Shown here piece by piece: positions 51,555 to 64,000 of a DNA stretch of 64,000 bases. The DNA is from Adineta vaga (lineage: Eukaryota; Rotifera), in the NCBI GenBank assembly GCA_021613535.1, contig CP075496.1, positions 7,750,001-7,814,000 on the forward strand. Direction: 5' to 3'. The notes under the pieces were generated by a model. The model had not been told where the DNA came from. It searched no databases and was given only the letters and a program-made list of their open reading frames with translations. Made by a program: the position numbers and the translations under genes. The first letter of the stretch is position 1, and each line of letters starts with the position of its first letter.

Positions 51555-54486
51555 GATAATAGACAGAAAGAAAATTATCAAAGAAATACTCTTGTCTAAT
51601 CGCTTCTTTATATAGATTAATAGGCCGTTTGGTTTTATTTCTGATGCTGCTGTTGTTGTTATTATTCTTTATTTAGTTGTACTGATCATGTTTTTAGCTT
51701 GCTCTTTCTCTGACTACACTGATTAGAATCTCCCAATACGACATTAACTAATAACACCAACGACAACAAACAAATTGTGTTTCTATTTGTTCTGCATCCG
51801 TCAAATAAGAGTAACAACGGTTATCCGCAATACTGGCAGGAAGTTATCTATCATCATCATCATTGTTATTAGTTGGAAAAGGACAGTTAGGAACAAGAAG
51901 AACAGACAGTTGGCGAATGAGTACAATGTAGGTATATATTTCATCGTACAGAATGAAACAGAATAGGCGGATAATAAAGAAAGAAGAAGGAGAAGGAGAA
52001 GGAGAAGGAGGAGGAGGAGTGATGTGGACTTGAGATTATCTGATGGTTACTATTTTTGCTGTTTGTATCACGAAAGAAAAAAGCTGATTGCTTATCTATT
52101 GGTAAAAGCAAGTGTATGCGGTACACGCATGCTATTCAGCGCATCAATAAAAATCAATCGCGCATATTTGTTGGACAGGAAAGAATAGAAAAAGCTTGAT
52201 CAATTTCTGTAACGGTCATAACGTTGGGAAAAGCAGCATGAACGCTCGTTTTCTTATGACATATGTATGATATTATCTCACTGAATATCCATTATGTCTG
52301 AGAAAAGAAACTCGTTATCATTCTCATATAGTCGTTCTGAACGGTACATCTGTTCTATCGAAGTGAAACTCTAAACTATATAAAGATTTTCTTATCATCA
52401 GATATAAACATCTTACAAGAGGATAGAGAAGAAAAGTCTATTAAATCATGTTACTTCTATTTAATCATATACACCTATGTTAGTTATCGAAAATAAAGTC
52501 AAAAATAGAATATTATTATCGGATTAGGTTTACCATTAATCTTATTTAAGACGTTACGATGATTGAAGTAAAACTCTTTGTTTTTCATTGATACCTTCAT
52601 GATGTTTTAGTAGACATAAAGTGTTCGTCAAGCGTTATAATCAATTGTTTAAGGTAATTTCACACGTCGAACATCAATGATTGTAACCTCGCAGAGTGTT
52701 CAACATCTTCTTTCTTTTTCGATAAGTGTTCAATCGAAAAATAGATCTTCTTCTTCTTCTTCTCATATGATTTCCTTTTCGTTCACTACCTCAGCTTTTT
52801 TATTGTCACGTCACATTCAAAGCATCATATTAGTAATGGTCATATTATGTCATTCCTCTGCTTTCGCTGCAGAAAAAAGATTTCATACTTCTTTTCATGC
52901 CGTCAATACGACATAACTCTGTGTCTCTCTCTCTTTCTCTCTCTCTGTCTTTTTTTAACAAAGAACAAAAAGGAAACCCTAAGTGAATGTAGGTGAGAAC
53001 ACAAGTGACTCTCGATGATCAAATTTACATTTCCTTAGTTCACACAAGATGTATGGAACTTTTTACTCTTCTTATTATATCGTCTGCTTATTATGTCCAC
53101 TTCAACTGTTCCTATTGTTCATCATATACATATACATATATATGTATATAAATCGATTATTTTCTTTTTTGTATTACTTAGTTCTTATGAAGTGGACAGG
53201 ATATAAAATTGACAGAATAAATCGAAAAAGGAAGATGAGAAAATGATCGTCACTATAGAAAATAGTCAAGCATAAATTAAAACAAAATGAAATGACAGAT
53301 ATCTCAATACTTATCTTTAGATAATCTATCCGATAAATAAAGAAAAATAACAGTAAAAAATACTAACCCATCGAAATGTACCTATATATACGTGGATGGA
53401 TTGAACGAAGTATGACAAGAGTTTATCGATCAACGTTAAGTCATGATCAAATACGGTGCTTCGTTTTTCTTTTACTATTTCTCACGCGTGTGAACATATT
53501 TGTACCTATTGCATCATTGAATATCGACGACACGAACACATACATAAGTGATTATCATTTTCTGTCACGAGAAAAAAGCATTGGATATTCATTCAAAGCT
53601 TTCTTCTCAAGTAAAACCATCTGTTGATTAAAGTATACAGATAGATTATCACAAGTAGATCGTCATTCGTTCATCAATATATGTGTATTCGATGATCAAT
53701 GGCATATGTTCGACGTCTTTTACTTCTTCTATATAAACTCACTTACCAATAAAGCTATGTAGGTTGACCATACTCGACGACGTCAAATAGTATATGAATG
53801 TGAAGTGAAAGCAAGAAAGAATCTTTTCGTCTTTTTTTTATTTTATTTTATACACTCAGTTTGAACGCATTATTGATCATGTCCTGTCGATTTACTCATT
53901 AAATCCTTCACTTAAATTCGTTGTTCGTATTTTTTCAATATGAACAAATATCAAAATTGACAGTTGGTGATAGTGATATATATGTATATCTACATGTGAA
54001 ATAGATATACATGAAGCAATTATCGCTTCACAATAAATGAGTAAAGAGACGAACCTTGAATTTTGTCTTCTAAATCTTACTTTTAGTCATATCTCATGAG
54101 CTTACGTGAAGGTTTAATATCAACTTGTTGATGCTGTTCATTACTTCAACAAGCTCTTCATTCCATTAGTTTTGATGACGAAGACATAGATGACCATTTT
54201 TCTTTTGTTTTCTCTTCTCTCCTTCTTTCTTTTCTTTCTTTTTTTTATATTCTTTATTGATGGATGAACATCAAGCCCGTTAGCAACACATCAGATCTCA
54301 TTGTAATAGATTTGTAATCAACTCGTATATATATATAAATACATATATATGTGATGAATGACAACAACACCGTACCGGTGTATATAATACATAGAGAATA
54401 GCTGACCGTTCTTATGTTTTGTTTCTTAGTATTAAACTTAAAGTAAACACAAAATGACGCGACGGAATACAAATGCTTCTACATAC
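51555..54486. other. KANK upstream region or long first intron
   Basis: If the exon at 54655-54487 belongs to KANK, this is its 3.7-kb first intron (to 50817) and the promoter of the second first exon. It contains a purine GGAGAA/GGA repeat (51979-52019), CT repeats (52921-52948) and a pyrimidine tract near 54210-54245. Short ORFs at 52677-52916 and 53376-53627 (+) look like chance. Confidence 0.4.
51979..52019. repeat. Polypurine (GGAGAA)n/(GGA)n tract
   Basis: About 40 bases of pure purine with eight GG pairs at regular spacing, upstream of the KANK exon at 51554. It could form a triplex or a two-tier G-quadruplex. Confidence 0.85.
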
Positions 54487-54655
54487 CACTCATACTACTG
54501 GCGTCAGCATCCATAGCAGCGTCGTCGCCACCGCCGAAATTTTGTTGTCGATGATTATGTTGATGTGAGTGGCGTTGACGATGATGATGGTCAACAACGG
54601 CTGGCCGCCGTTGTGTCTCCCACGATTGTTCGGCCTCGTAAATATATTCTTTCAT
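54487..54655 (-). CDS. His-rich first coding exon, possible alternative start of KANK
   Basis: This open exon of 56 codons plus one base begins MKEYIYEAEQSWETQRRPAV, continues into a His/Gln-rich segment and a Gly/Asp stretch, and ends SSMSG at a GTATGT donor. Its GC content and codon use are clearly coding-like and richer in GC than the surroundings. It ends in phase 1, the phase needed by KANK exon 2 at 50816, and no other minus-strand gene lies between. It may therefore be an alternative first exon of KANK from a distal promoter. It could instead start another gene whose later exons I did not recognise. Confidence 0.55.
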
Positions 54656-57600
54656 GGTCGACAAGTGACGAGTGATGAGTAACGATAGATACCTATCTAA
54701 TTATCTATACAAATGAGGACAATAGCGATGATGAGTGCATTGTACTAGAACGAAAAAGAAGAACGATTCAATATATAAAAGGAAAAAAAAGAAGAAACAA
54801 ATGATAATTACACATTTTCTCTCTCTCTCTAAGTTTCAGATAGAGAATTTATCGTCAAACTTGACAGATGAATATGCTTTGAAGATTTTGACAGAAAATT
54901 ATCAAAATTTCAATTTCCTTATTCACTTAAAACATAACTTATTCTTGCTTCTCATTACAACAAAATAAGAAAAGAATCTATTCTAATTCGATATTTTCTA
55001 CTAAATGAAAGAAAAATCTTTTGATACGAACAATCAATTAATAAGTATTCGATGTTTTCTCTTCAAGTGTCATATGTCAATTTGAAGAAGACAAATGTGT
55101 AAACACTGAATATATCAACAAGATTTAATAACGCAAAAGAAGAACATTATTCGTTTCCATAGAAAAATTGACAGATTGAATTCCTAGTTAGATAGAGAAA
55201 AATTAGCGTTTAGTTTTTGTCCTTCAACAAAGGATTTAGAAAAGAAAATATAACGATGTCTATTCAGTAATTATAACATCAGTACAATCGGCCATGTATG
55301 CTAGTTAACACAGCAAGGTTTGTAGAAGAGGAGAAAAAACATTTAAGAGTCTGATAATGAAAGCACAGCTAACCGCAGAGATCAAGCAGTTTTTATTAAT
55401 TACAAGTGAAAACCTATCGAAGTTTCGATAAGGAAATGATTATTATTGCAATAATGAAACGTGTTTTAAAAGAAGTATTGATCGTTTAACACGTTATTTG
55501 TTATATAAAGTGCACCTGAAGCTTTACATCTGTTGTGTTACTCGTACGAGAATTTTATTGTATTAAACCACAAACATTACATGAACAATGAAACGAAAGT
55601 ATTTAAAATGATGAAATTTGATAGTCTAAATGTAATTAAGAAAGATTCTAATGAAGTTTATATTCTTAGATTGGGATTGTCTTCGAGGTTAAAGAAACAA
55701 AAACTCATTACGATCATATCAAATTCCGTCTTTGGAGAAAAAAACTAACCTCTATGTGTCAATTAGGATACATGATGAAAGACCTTCATAAAAACCTTTC
55801 TTGTCACTAACTTTCAATAGAAAAAGACTTTTAAAAAAAAGCGACTCACCTAATTTTTATAACTGTACAAGATGTGAAAAGTATCGCATTTAATGGCTTA
55901 GAAGAGATTACGTACATATATAAATCATAGATATTTTATCTCGAACTTTAAAATGTATTAAACTTTTTCAATGAAAGAAGAGAATATCGATTTGTTCACA
56001 CATCTATTTGAACTATCAAATAAAAAAGATCTATGATGATTTTCATTTTTTTTCCTTCTTCTCCTTCTTCTATATCTTACTTACCTATTAGGAAAAGAAA
56101 ATGGCAATTGTATCAATTTGGAAGAACTCTCGCAAGTTTCTCTATATTCAATATCAACTAGAACGAACATACACGCGTTGATTATAGAGGTTAATGGTTT
56201 TTTCACATTGCTTAATCGAAGAAAAATGGACCATTATATCAGGAAAAAAGGTTCGGTATTTTCATACGTAACTCATTTTGAACGTCAATCACGTGCAAAC
56301 AGTATATATATATACATAATAAGTCATATTAAATTAGAAAAAAGTGCTGTTTTAATGTCGTTGAAAGTAAAAAAAAAAAGCAGGAAGAGAAAAAAGTCAT
56401 CAAACCACATGAATATTATTTGTGGTAAAAGGGTGTTATAATGAAATAACTAGCTTTTATATACACTCAAACATATGAATACCTTCAGAAAAAAATAGGT
56501 AGACAAAGGAAATGGTGATCTGATAGAGACGGATGGATGAATGGACGTAGCTGAGAGAAAGAAGAAGAAGGAGAAAAAAAGAGAAAAAAAAACCGACAAG
56601 ACCTGGCAAACAGGACGAACGACAGTTACTTTTTCTCGTTTTTTCTTCTCATCAACGGATTGATTGTAAAACGGGTAAAAAAAGGCAAAAAAGAGAAATA
56701 CTAATGAACAGAGACTAAACTATGCATAGGTATATATATAACTATAATAGTTATAATGTTCTTTTCATTCCTTACATCAACAGTATGTTTTATAATGCTC
56801 GTCTTTCAAAAAATCAACCAGCTGATGATGATATGTAAAGACATGAGACCTTGAATTCAAGTTCATTCATTGTTAGGCGTCTTTTTTTTTCAGGCAGGCA
56901 GGCACACACACACATACATCGACTTGTTAACTATTTACTTGAACCAAACGAACATATATTAGTTTTCTTCTCATATTCGAAAAGAAGGGTATAAGACAAA
57001 TATATATATTTGTTATTTGACACACTTACAGGTTTACTAATTAAATAACCTCTAAAAATACAGCCAACTTACATCGTCATTCATTGATCATTAATAACAT
57101 GAAGGCTTTTCTGTGTATATTCGCGAAAGAAAAATCTTTATCGATATCGTGAAAGCAAAATAAAACAGAACAGAGATATGTAGAAGTGAATATTCAAATA
57201 ATCACAGCTGGATATTGCCTCTCATACTTACAATTTTTTTTCGTACATAGTTTAAAACAAAAAGTGCATAAAAAAAAGAGAGAGAAAAGACGATTGATCA
57301 ATTTGGCAGTTCGTCTTTCAAAAACTGATGGTATGTATGACTTTCGAATATGTATATGTACATATACTATTGCGCAAACGAATCGAGAATGGACAGCGCA
57401 AAGAGAGTAAAAAATCGTGAAAGAAAGGAAAAATCTAATCACATAACAAAATGTAAAATTGTTCTTGCTTCGCTTGAATGTTTTTTTGCATCAAAAGAAG
57501 ACGCCAGAGAGAGAGAGAGAGGGACATATACAGAGAAACAAAAGCAAACACTTGAAAAAAAATATTCGCTCATTTACTTCAACAAACATAGCGAAACGAA

Positions 57601-58014
57601 AATAGAGGTGTGAAAAAGTATGCCCTAGCAGAAAAACCATCGATTGCTACTTTTTTTCTCTTGTTGTTTTACTCATACGTTCATATTCACATCGAAACAC
57701 GAGAAATAATACCATCAAATGTATGCGCAAATGAGAATGTTAAGAAGAAAGAATACGCTTTCTTGATGTCTTTTGTTCATTAGCTTCGTTCATTTTAAAG
57801 GTTATTGTATATATGCATGTGTGTATACATATGTATACAATGAACGTGATCGTACCTACTAAGAATAGTACCTTGAAATCTCACTTTTTTTTCTCATTCG
57901 TAATGATTATAACTCAACTTTCGATGTCTCATTAATGAAAAGTTGATCGAACAAACATATGTGAAATTTAGGTTACATATCAAACAAGACCTTATTATGA
58001 TCCTATCAATGAAT

Positions 58015-58034
58015 GTATATATATATATATATAT
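58015..58034. repeat. (TA)n microsatellite
   Basis: A run of about ten TA units followed by GAGCGAGAGA in the gene-poor region. Confidence 0.85.
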
Positions 58035-59338
58035 AGAGCGAGAGATAGAAGAAATAGAATCAAACTACCATACCTACTCTGATACATATTACTAGGTTCG
58101 CTTCTCTATTTCTTCAATGATGGTCATCATGATGACAATGATAGTGTAACAAATATGAAAGGAGTAAGAAATAACAAATATAGGCTACAGAAAGCGTTCG
58201 ATCTACGTTCACGTAATTCAATACTATGCTCATATATATATGCTTGCACGCGCAAGGCGAAAAGAAAAGGTTCACTTTTGTATAAATGACATAGTGAACG
58301 AACGAGAGTAATAATATGCAAATTTGACTAAGGCTCTCTATTACCTTCTTTCTTTTTGCTCTCGCTTTCTTCTCTTCAGAAGAAAAAAGATTGAAAGGTG
58401 TCAAATTGAATATGCGACACACAAATGTTCACTATCACAACATCGTATTCAAATCTATACGATAAATATCTTTAGTTTATTAACATCGTTGACATTTAAA
58501 TTTGATGACTGTCAAAAATGGTGAAGAACTGATAATTACTTAATTAATATCTCTTTCTTCTTTCTCCTTAGTTCATTGAAATGTAAATCATAACGATATT
58601 CAAATAATATTCATCATGATAATACACAATAACAAATTGCACAATCTCTTCTCTATGTGAAGAGAAAAAAAAGGCAATAGTTTCACACGTGATTGCTCCA
58701 TTTCTTATATACAAGGTAATCTGATTTCAATCAAGATTTTATATCTTTTTCTTACTTTAACAAAAAAAAAGAAACTAATGTGTAAATCATATGCAGTGTA
58801 TATTTCTTCACGAAAAATTGTTGATCAAAATCATATGTTGATAAGATTAATGTGGATACATATACATTCATGTATGTATAATTTTCACTCCGGGAAGCTC
58901 CATAAAATGCAGTGTTGAAAACCAAACTAAATAATATAATGAATTCAATGTTTTCTTTCTTTTTTCTTTTATACTTTGTACAAATCGATTGTAGTAAAAG
59001 AATTCGTAGTAAAAAATGTGTATGACTCCACAGGATGAGTATACTTGTCTCAAGCATATTTCAATAGACCACAACACAAACACTTTGAAGTAACAAAAAA
59101 ATTTTTACTAAATTTAGAAAGAAAACATTTATTTAAGACGATTAGGTTTCAGGTATGAAAATTATCTTTGATGATATTTTGACACTTTGATAATACTATA
59201 TATGATTTATTCTTTTAGAATACTTGTATTTATCTTATTTATTTATGCAACATCAAGTATGAATTGATCATATATGAATTATGCAAATAGATCAAAGATG
59301 TACTTATTTGAATAAAAGAATAATATAATGAATTTTGT

Positions 59339-59364
59339 TGTATGTATGTATGTATATATGTATG
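59339..59364. repeat. (TATG)n microsatellite
   Basis: TATG units interrupted by TATATA, about 26 bases. Confidence 0.85.
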
Positions 59365-60795
59365 TTTGAACACAATCTTCGAAACATTGTTATAAGTACA
59401 AAAAAGAAAAGGTAATCATGTAATCGTTTTAATGCTATGTAGATAATCATTTCTTGTTATATTGAATACAAAATTATGACATCATGTCTTTTGACAAACA
59501 GGTGTGAAATCATGAATAAATCTTTGATCATCTCTAGAATAATCTTTCGATTCGAAACAAACTTGTACCTGTCAGTTAGAAAGAAATTATCAGTTATAAG
59601 TGATTTCCTAAGGGTTTATTCGATTGTAGTTTACAGTATGTATTAGAATGATTACATCATTCTTCTTCCTTCAGGATACTGATATGAATACTTGTTGTAT
59701 AAAGAGAAATTTAACTCACGGATTCACAAATCAAATAAAGAATGTATTATCAATACAAAGAACAAATTTTATGCATCACGTCATAACTTATTAAATGATG
59801 TCTTAGATATTCATGCAAAATCTGAAATTAAGACACAAAACGATACTTTTTATGACAGATAAGTGCGACAAGTAATCAAAATCATGACTTATTTAGCTTC
59901 TCACATTTATGTGACTGTGCACTGATTCTCTTTAGCTTATAATTCAGTTGAACTATGTGCGCATTTCTTTGTTTAAATAGTTGATCATCAGCAACTTATT
60001 GAAAAATAATCAACGAAATCTTACAAAAAGAAAAGAACATAGTTCAAATTTATTTACTATCACTATCGTCTTTATTTGCTTGCAATTCTATCGATTACTT
60101 TCTACATTACAAAAATACAACAGTCTTTCGACGTATATGATGACTGAATATATAATCAACATAACTTTATACTGTCAACATTTTGTTGAAATAAGGTTAA
60201 AAAATATACATGCATATAAATGAGATTAGTCTTTAACATTCATCTTGTTCTATTTGATATCTTTTAGTGTACCAAGTATAGATACTCTTATAGAATTAGT
60301 CGATGATATGTGTAGAAATGCGGAATGTACTTTGATCTATATCTTCTCAATACGACATGTATAGATTTTTTAGATTCATTATTGATGAATCAAACTTTCA
60401 TTTTATATTCAAATGAAAAGCATTTTACTCACTGACAACAATGAACTTACAATTAAAGAATTCATCAAAATAATATAAAATCATATCAATGTCAAATATA
60501 TTGACATGATCTTATATGAATATCAATAGTATCCCTACATGAAATAAGTAGAAAAAAAAACATTCTTGTGATGAACTAACCTTATTAACCATTATCATTG
60601 AAATCATCGATAATATACGAATCCATTGGAATAAATTAATTAAAGATGTTTGAATTATTAAAACTTCTATTTGTGAACAAGTAAAGAAAGAAAAATAGCT
60701 TTAGTGTTGAATGTATGGAAGCGAATGACTTGGATCGCTTAATTGTTAGTTATTGAGTTCAGATGTGCAAAATTCTCTAAGGGAGAAACAGTATT

Positions 60796-60875
60796 GTTCA
60801 AGTGGAAAAGTAGTTCAAAGTGCATTGAAGTAATTTAAAGTATGTAAGAGTAATTTCAAGTATATTCAAGTACTT
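60796..60875. repeat. Degenerate tandem repeat of TTCAAGTA-like units
   Basis: About eight imperfect 9-11 base units over 80 bases (TTCAAGTGG, TTCAAAGTGCA, TTGAAGTAA, TTTAAAGTATG, TTTCAAGTATA, TTCAAGTAC). It is not the bdelloid telomere repeat. Its function is unknown. Confidence 0.55.
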
Positions 60876-61891
60876 TAGAAATACAGAAGAATATTGTAAT
60901 GTACTTTTCTTTTTTATAAGGAAAATTATTACAGAATTTGTATGACGAAATAATTTCTACTACATTTCTTGCTTAAATATGTAAGTTCTCTTGTTTTATG
61001 CTTCAGTTGATTTTGATTATCGAATTGTATATTCGTCAGTGCATCTCTAATCATTTTTCATATCAGATTATTACGCATCAAAAATTATTTTAACATCTGA
61101 GAATATTATTTTATAAAAGTTAGGATGAGATTGATTTCTAATGAGGGATATAATTGACTCGCACAACTAAATTATTCGCTCATCAATGAATATAAAGTGT
61201 AAAGTTCAACCTCGATTTCTGATATCTTTATCATGATTTTACTGGCTAAATCATCGATTCTTATGTTGTGTTGAATAAAGATCTGACATTTGTAAAAAAA
61301 TGTACCGAGAACAGATAAAAAAGTATATTTATGTCTGATCTACAATCAACATTGACATTTCTGACTTCAATCAAGTAAATAGACATACATTCGAATAGAA
61401 GAAAAGAATTATTCATAGATCCAAATCTATTACTCTATTCAATGAAAATATCTATAAGCAAATAGTATTTTTCATTGGCACCTCATTGTAAAAAAAACAA
61501 CGAAAATCGAACTGAAATGTTTTTTAATATCTTAAAACAGAATTTATTTTTATGTCTGTTTTTCCCACAATGGAGAAAATATAAATGACGACACATTTTA
61601 AATATATGCTGTGGATTTTCCCACTTACATTTATTCAAATGATATACGCTCAAAGATAATGATGTATTTATTTATAGAAACATAATGATTTTAACTCGTC
61701 CCCTATATCAATATTTTACTATAGGTTCATTTCTTCCTTCCATGTTTTATTCCAATCGTGTATTTAGCATCCAGACTATTAACGTACGTGTTTAATACCG
61801 GCTTTGTTTTTCCTCTTATTTCTGCGATATTTCGGGTAATTCCTATTTTCTGATTCATTTGTCTACTAAGAAATATATAAAATTTCTCAGA

Positions 61892-64000
61892 ATGACTTAT
61901 GATTCGAATGGAACTATCATTCTCGACGAAATAGAGTATGTTATTAAAAATATCGAAGTATTTTTACTTATTTTTTAATAAAATCAATTCTTTTTTTCTA
62001 TTTCAATAGTCGTCTATTTGTTGTTTATGAGAAAGCAAAAGAATATTTGAACAAAATATCATCAAATATTGATCAACAACTCGATCTATGGCAATATCGT
62101 CGAAATATCATTCTTGATCAAATAAATTCATCATCATCATCATCATCATTCGATTTTCTTTTACCAAAAACGCAACGTATCAATGAATTAACCATTGAAG
62201 CAGTTCAAGGTTAAATAATAAAAAAACAAATAATTAAACTCATTTTCTAAAACGATTATTTTTAGCTTTATGTCGAGTTGATCTATTAGTCGAACAAATT
62301 CTTCGCATTGATCCAAAATCAGCAGCACAAACGCGTTCTATTCCAATATCAACATCTTTTTCAGCACGATCAATTGATACCAATGTTTCGAATTCGACAA
62401 TGAATACTGTGATGTCTCGTGTACGTCATCCTGCACCTCCAATAGACACTAAATCCAGTTAAACAGCAATCATATGTTGAACCGATGATAAACGGAAAAC
62501 CAATAGGACAGTCAAACTATCCTATACCTGTACTACGAACACCACAACAATCATCAGCAACTCGTTTATCCTTAGCTGCAACACAAGAAAAATCTGGTTT
62601 TAAACCTATTGAACAACAACAACAACAACGTCAACAGAATCAACAACAATCATCTACCATTTCTGAGAATACATCGAGACCAACACCAATCCATCCACAA
62701 ACTGATCATTATACTTCTAACGAACGACTTACATTTGTAAGTATATGAGTTTTGAAAGTGTTTTTGTATCGATTCTAATTCTTGTAGTCAATCACGTAAG
62801 ACATAATCATTCGAAAGTAAACATAGATTTAATTGTTCAGTTTTTTAAACAAATAATATCGATTCTGGTTTGATAAGATTTCATGTTTGTGTTTAGCCTC
62901 GTTCAACTATCCCATCATACGGTACACGAACACCATCATCTGATCGTATTACATCTCCAATGCCACCTCTTTCTTCAGTCAATCAAGTACCACCGAATTA
63001 TAATCAAGCACCACCGCGTATGTATCAATCGATGGAGGCCAGTTTGAAAAAATATTTTCTCATCTTATTCTAATACAGCTGATAAAGTCAAAGTGAAATT
63101 ACAACGTATTCAATCTGGTACAAAATGGAAAAAAGCGAAGATCGATGTCATTGATTCACTTTCGGCATTTTATGCTGAAAACCATGAAGAAGGTGTACGT
63201 GCAAGATTTGATCGTATGTTAGAAGATCTTCAGTAAGTTACAAAAGAAAGTAAATTCATAATGAAGAAAATCACTAACTGCTTTGTTTTCCTATTTTTTA
63301 GTGATTATTATGATAGTTTAGAACAATCGAATAATCTCTTACCCTTACAGAATGTTTCAATTGGTGATTTTGGTGTAGCGAAGTATACTGATGATAATCA
63401 TTGGTATCGAGCACGTCTATTGATGTGTGAAGAAAATGACCGAATTCGTATTGTTTTTATTGATTTCGGCAATATTGAAACAAAATATATGCATGAATTT
63501 TTTCCACTTGACAAATTATACACTGATCTACCTGCACAAGCTATAGCTTGTACTTTGTCAGAAGTAAGAAAGATCGAAAACAAAAAATATGTTCGTCATA
63601 ACAATAATAATATATTATCTTTCAGGCTTTTCCTCGTTCACCAACTGAAAATGAAATACTATGGCCTCAAGATACTATTCAAATTTTTCGAGAAGAAGTT
63701 GTAAATAAATATGTTGAAGTCGTTTTTGTTGATACCGGAGAAGGATCAGAACAATGGTATATTCTTACCTTTTTTTTTAAATAATAGTTCCAACAAATAT
63801 CTGTTGATTTTCTTTGCTTTTAATTATAGGCCTTTACATTTTGTTAAAATTAATGTTGGTAATCAAGTAAGTTAAATATACAATTGAATTTGAAATTATT
63901 TATTATGTCTTCTCATTTAGTCTGTAACCAATGTACTAAATCTAAAACAACATATTGAACCAAGACCAAATCAATACATTGCTAGTCAACTTGCAAGCTC
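61892..64000 (+). CDS. Tudor-domain protein (runs off right edge)
   Basis: Exons: 61892-61935, 62010-62209, 62266-62420, 62467-62736, 62897-63017, 63079-63232, 63302-63563, 63626-63756, 63830-63866, 63921-64000 and beyond. The N-terminal part is helical (LFVVYEKAKEYLNKISSNID; ELTIEAVQALCRVDLLVEQI), then Gln/Pro/Ser-rich linker. A complete extended Tudor domain follows: VKVKLQRIQSGTKWKKAKID, VSIGDFGVAKYTDDNHWYRA, IRIVFIDFGNIE, LPAQAIACTLSE and VEVVFVDTGEG. The aromatic-cage residues (Phe/Tyr/Trp-Tyr/Phe in these motifs) are present, so binding of symmetrically dimethylated arginine, as in Piwi partners, is expected. A role in the piRNA pathway is an inference from the domain type. An acceptor (AATTTCTCAG) lies one base before the ATG. 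The 46-bp intron 62421-62466 removes an in-frame stop. Confidence 0.88.

Larger units (their letters stand above)
54656..61891. other. Seven-kilobase gene-poor region
   Basis: I see no convincing gene. Open frames at 55533-55748, 56118-56441, 57186-57613 (+) and 58752-59083 (-) are Lys/Ile/Phe-rich and lack domains or neighbouring splice-compatible exons. The region holds CACA (56893-56904), GAGA (57507-57521), TA (58015-58034) and TATG (59339-59364) repeats and a degenerate TTCAAGTA-type repeat at 60796-60875. The last few hundred bases are the Tudor gene 5' flank. Confidence 0.4.

Noticed and set aside
56118-59083. Several 60-107 codon ORFs in the second gene desert
   Set aside because: Lys-rich or hydrophobic strings from A/T runs, overlapping on both strands, without domains.
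62421-62466. Apparent +1 frameshift and stop in the Tudor gene
   Set aside because: A 46-bp phase-0 intron (GTACGT...AAACAG) removes the stop and restores frame; its length fits the shortest introns seen here (47 bp in SMC3).

Overview
The window is animal nuclear DNA, most likely from a bdelloid rotifer. It is AT-rich, and its genes are cut by many very short introns (mostly 46-130 bp, GT-AG, with two GC-AG). All recognisable proteins are metazoan. Strings of splice-acceptor-like signals directly before start codons fit the spliced-leader trans-splicing known in rotifers. The species call is an inference from these habits and from an F-box family typical of bdelloids. I built gene models by joining exons whose phases agree and whose products align to known families from memory; no database search was run.

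Layout, left to right. 49-1148 (-): N-terminus of cohesin SMC3, running off the left edge. 1687-7016 (-): a B-box-like/coiled-coil/low-complexity/leucine-rich-repeat gene in which three separate exons are each one base short. 8155-8681 (-): mitochondrial ribosomal protein L14, divergent from 9181-11080 (+), a pentameric ligand-gated ion channel without the Cys-loop cysteines. 11269-11577 (-) ATP synthase subunit e and 11693-12421 (-) CIAO2B lie in tandem 115 bp apart. They diverge from 13014-15571 (+) RBM28 and 15782-16564 (+) isopentenyl-diphosphate isomerase, 210 bp apart. 17426-18985 (+): a very short Axin with only RGS and DIX domains. 20585-25220 (+): a receptor guanylate cyclase in 19 exons. 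26375-30584 (+): an adhesion GPCR with a C-type lectin domain. 32293-35749 (-): an inward-rectifier K+ channel. 40857-43092 (+): an F-box protein with a possible lipid anchor. 44185-51554 (-): a KANK protein (KN motif plus ankyrin repeats), with a possible second first exon at 54487-54655. 61892-64000 (+): a Tudor-domain protein running off the right edge.

The genes do not form one pathway. They are housekeeping functions (cohesion, mitochondrial translation, ATP synthase, Fe-S assembly, ribosome biogenesis, isoprenoids) mixed with signalling and membrane proteins (Axin, guanylate cyclase, GPCR, Kir, ligand-gated channel, KANK). The housekeeping genes are compact and tandem or divergent, as in trans-spliced operons. 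The signalling genes sit among long gene-poor stretches (35750-40856 and 54656-61891, about 12 kb together) with microsatellites and no coding potential that I could see. I found no transposon, CRISPR array, tRNA or rRNA.
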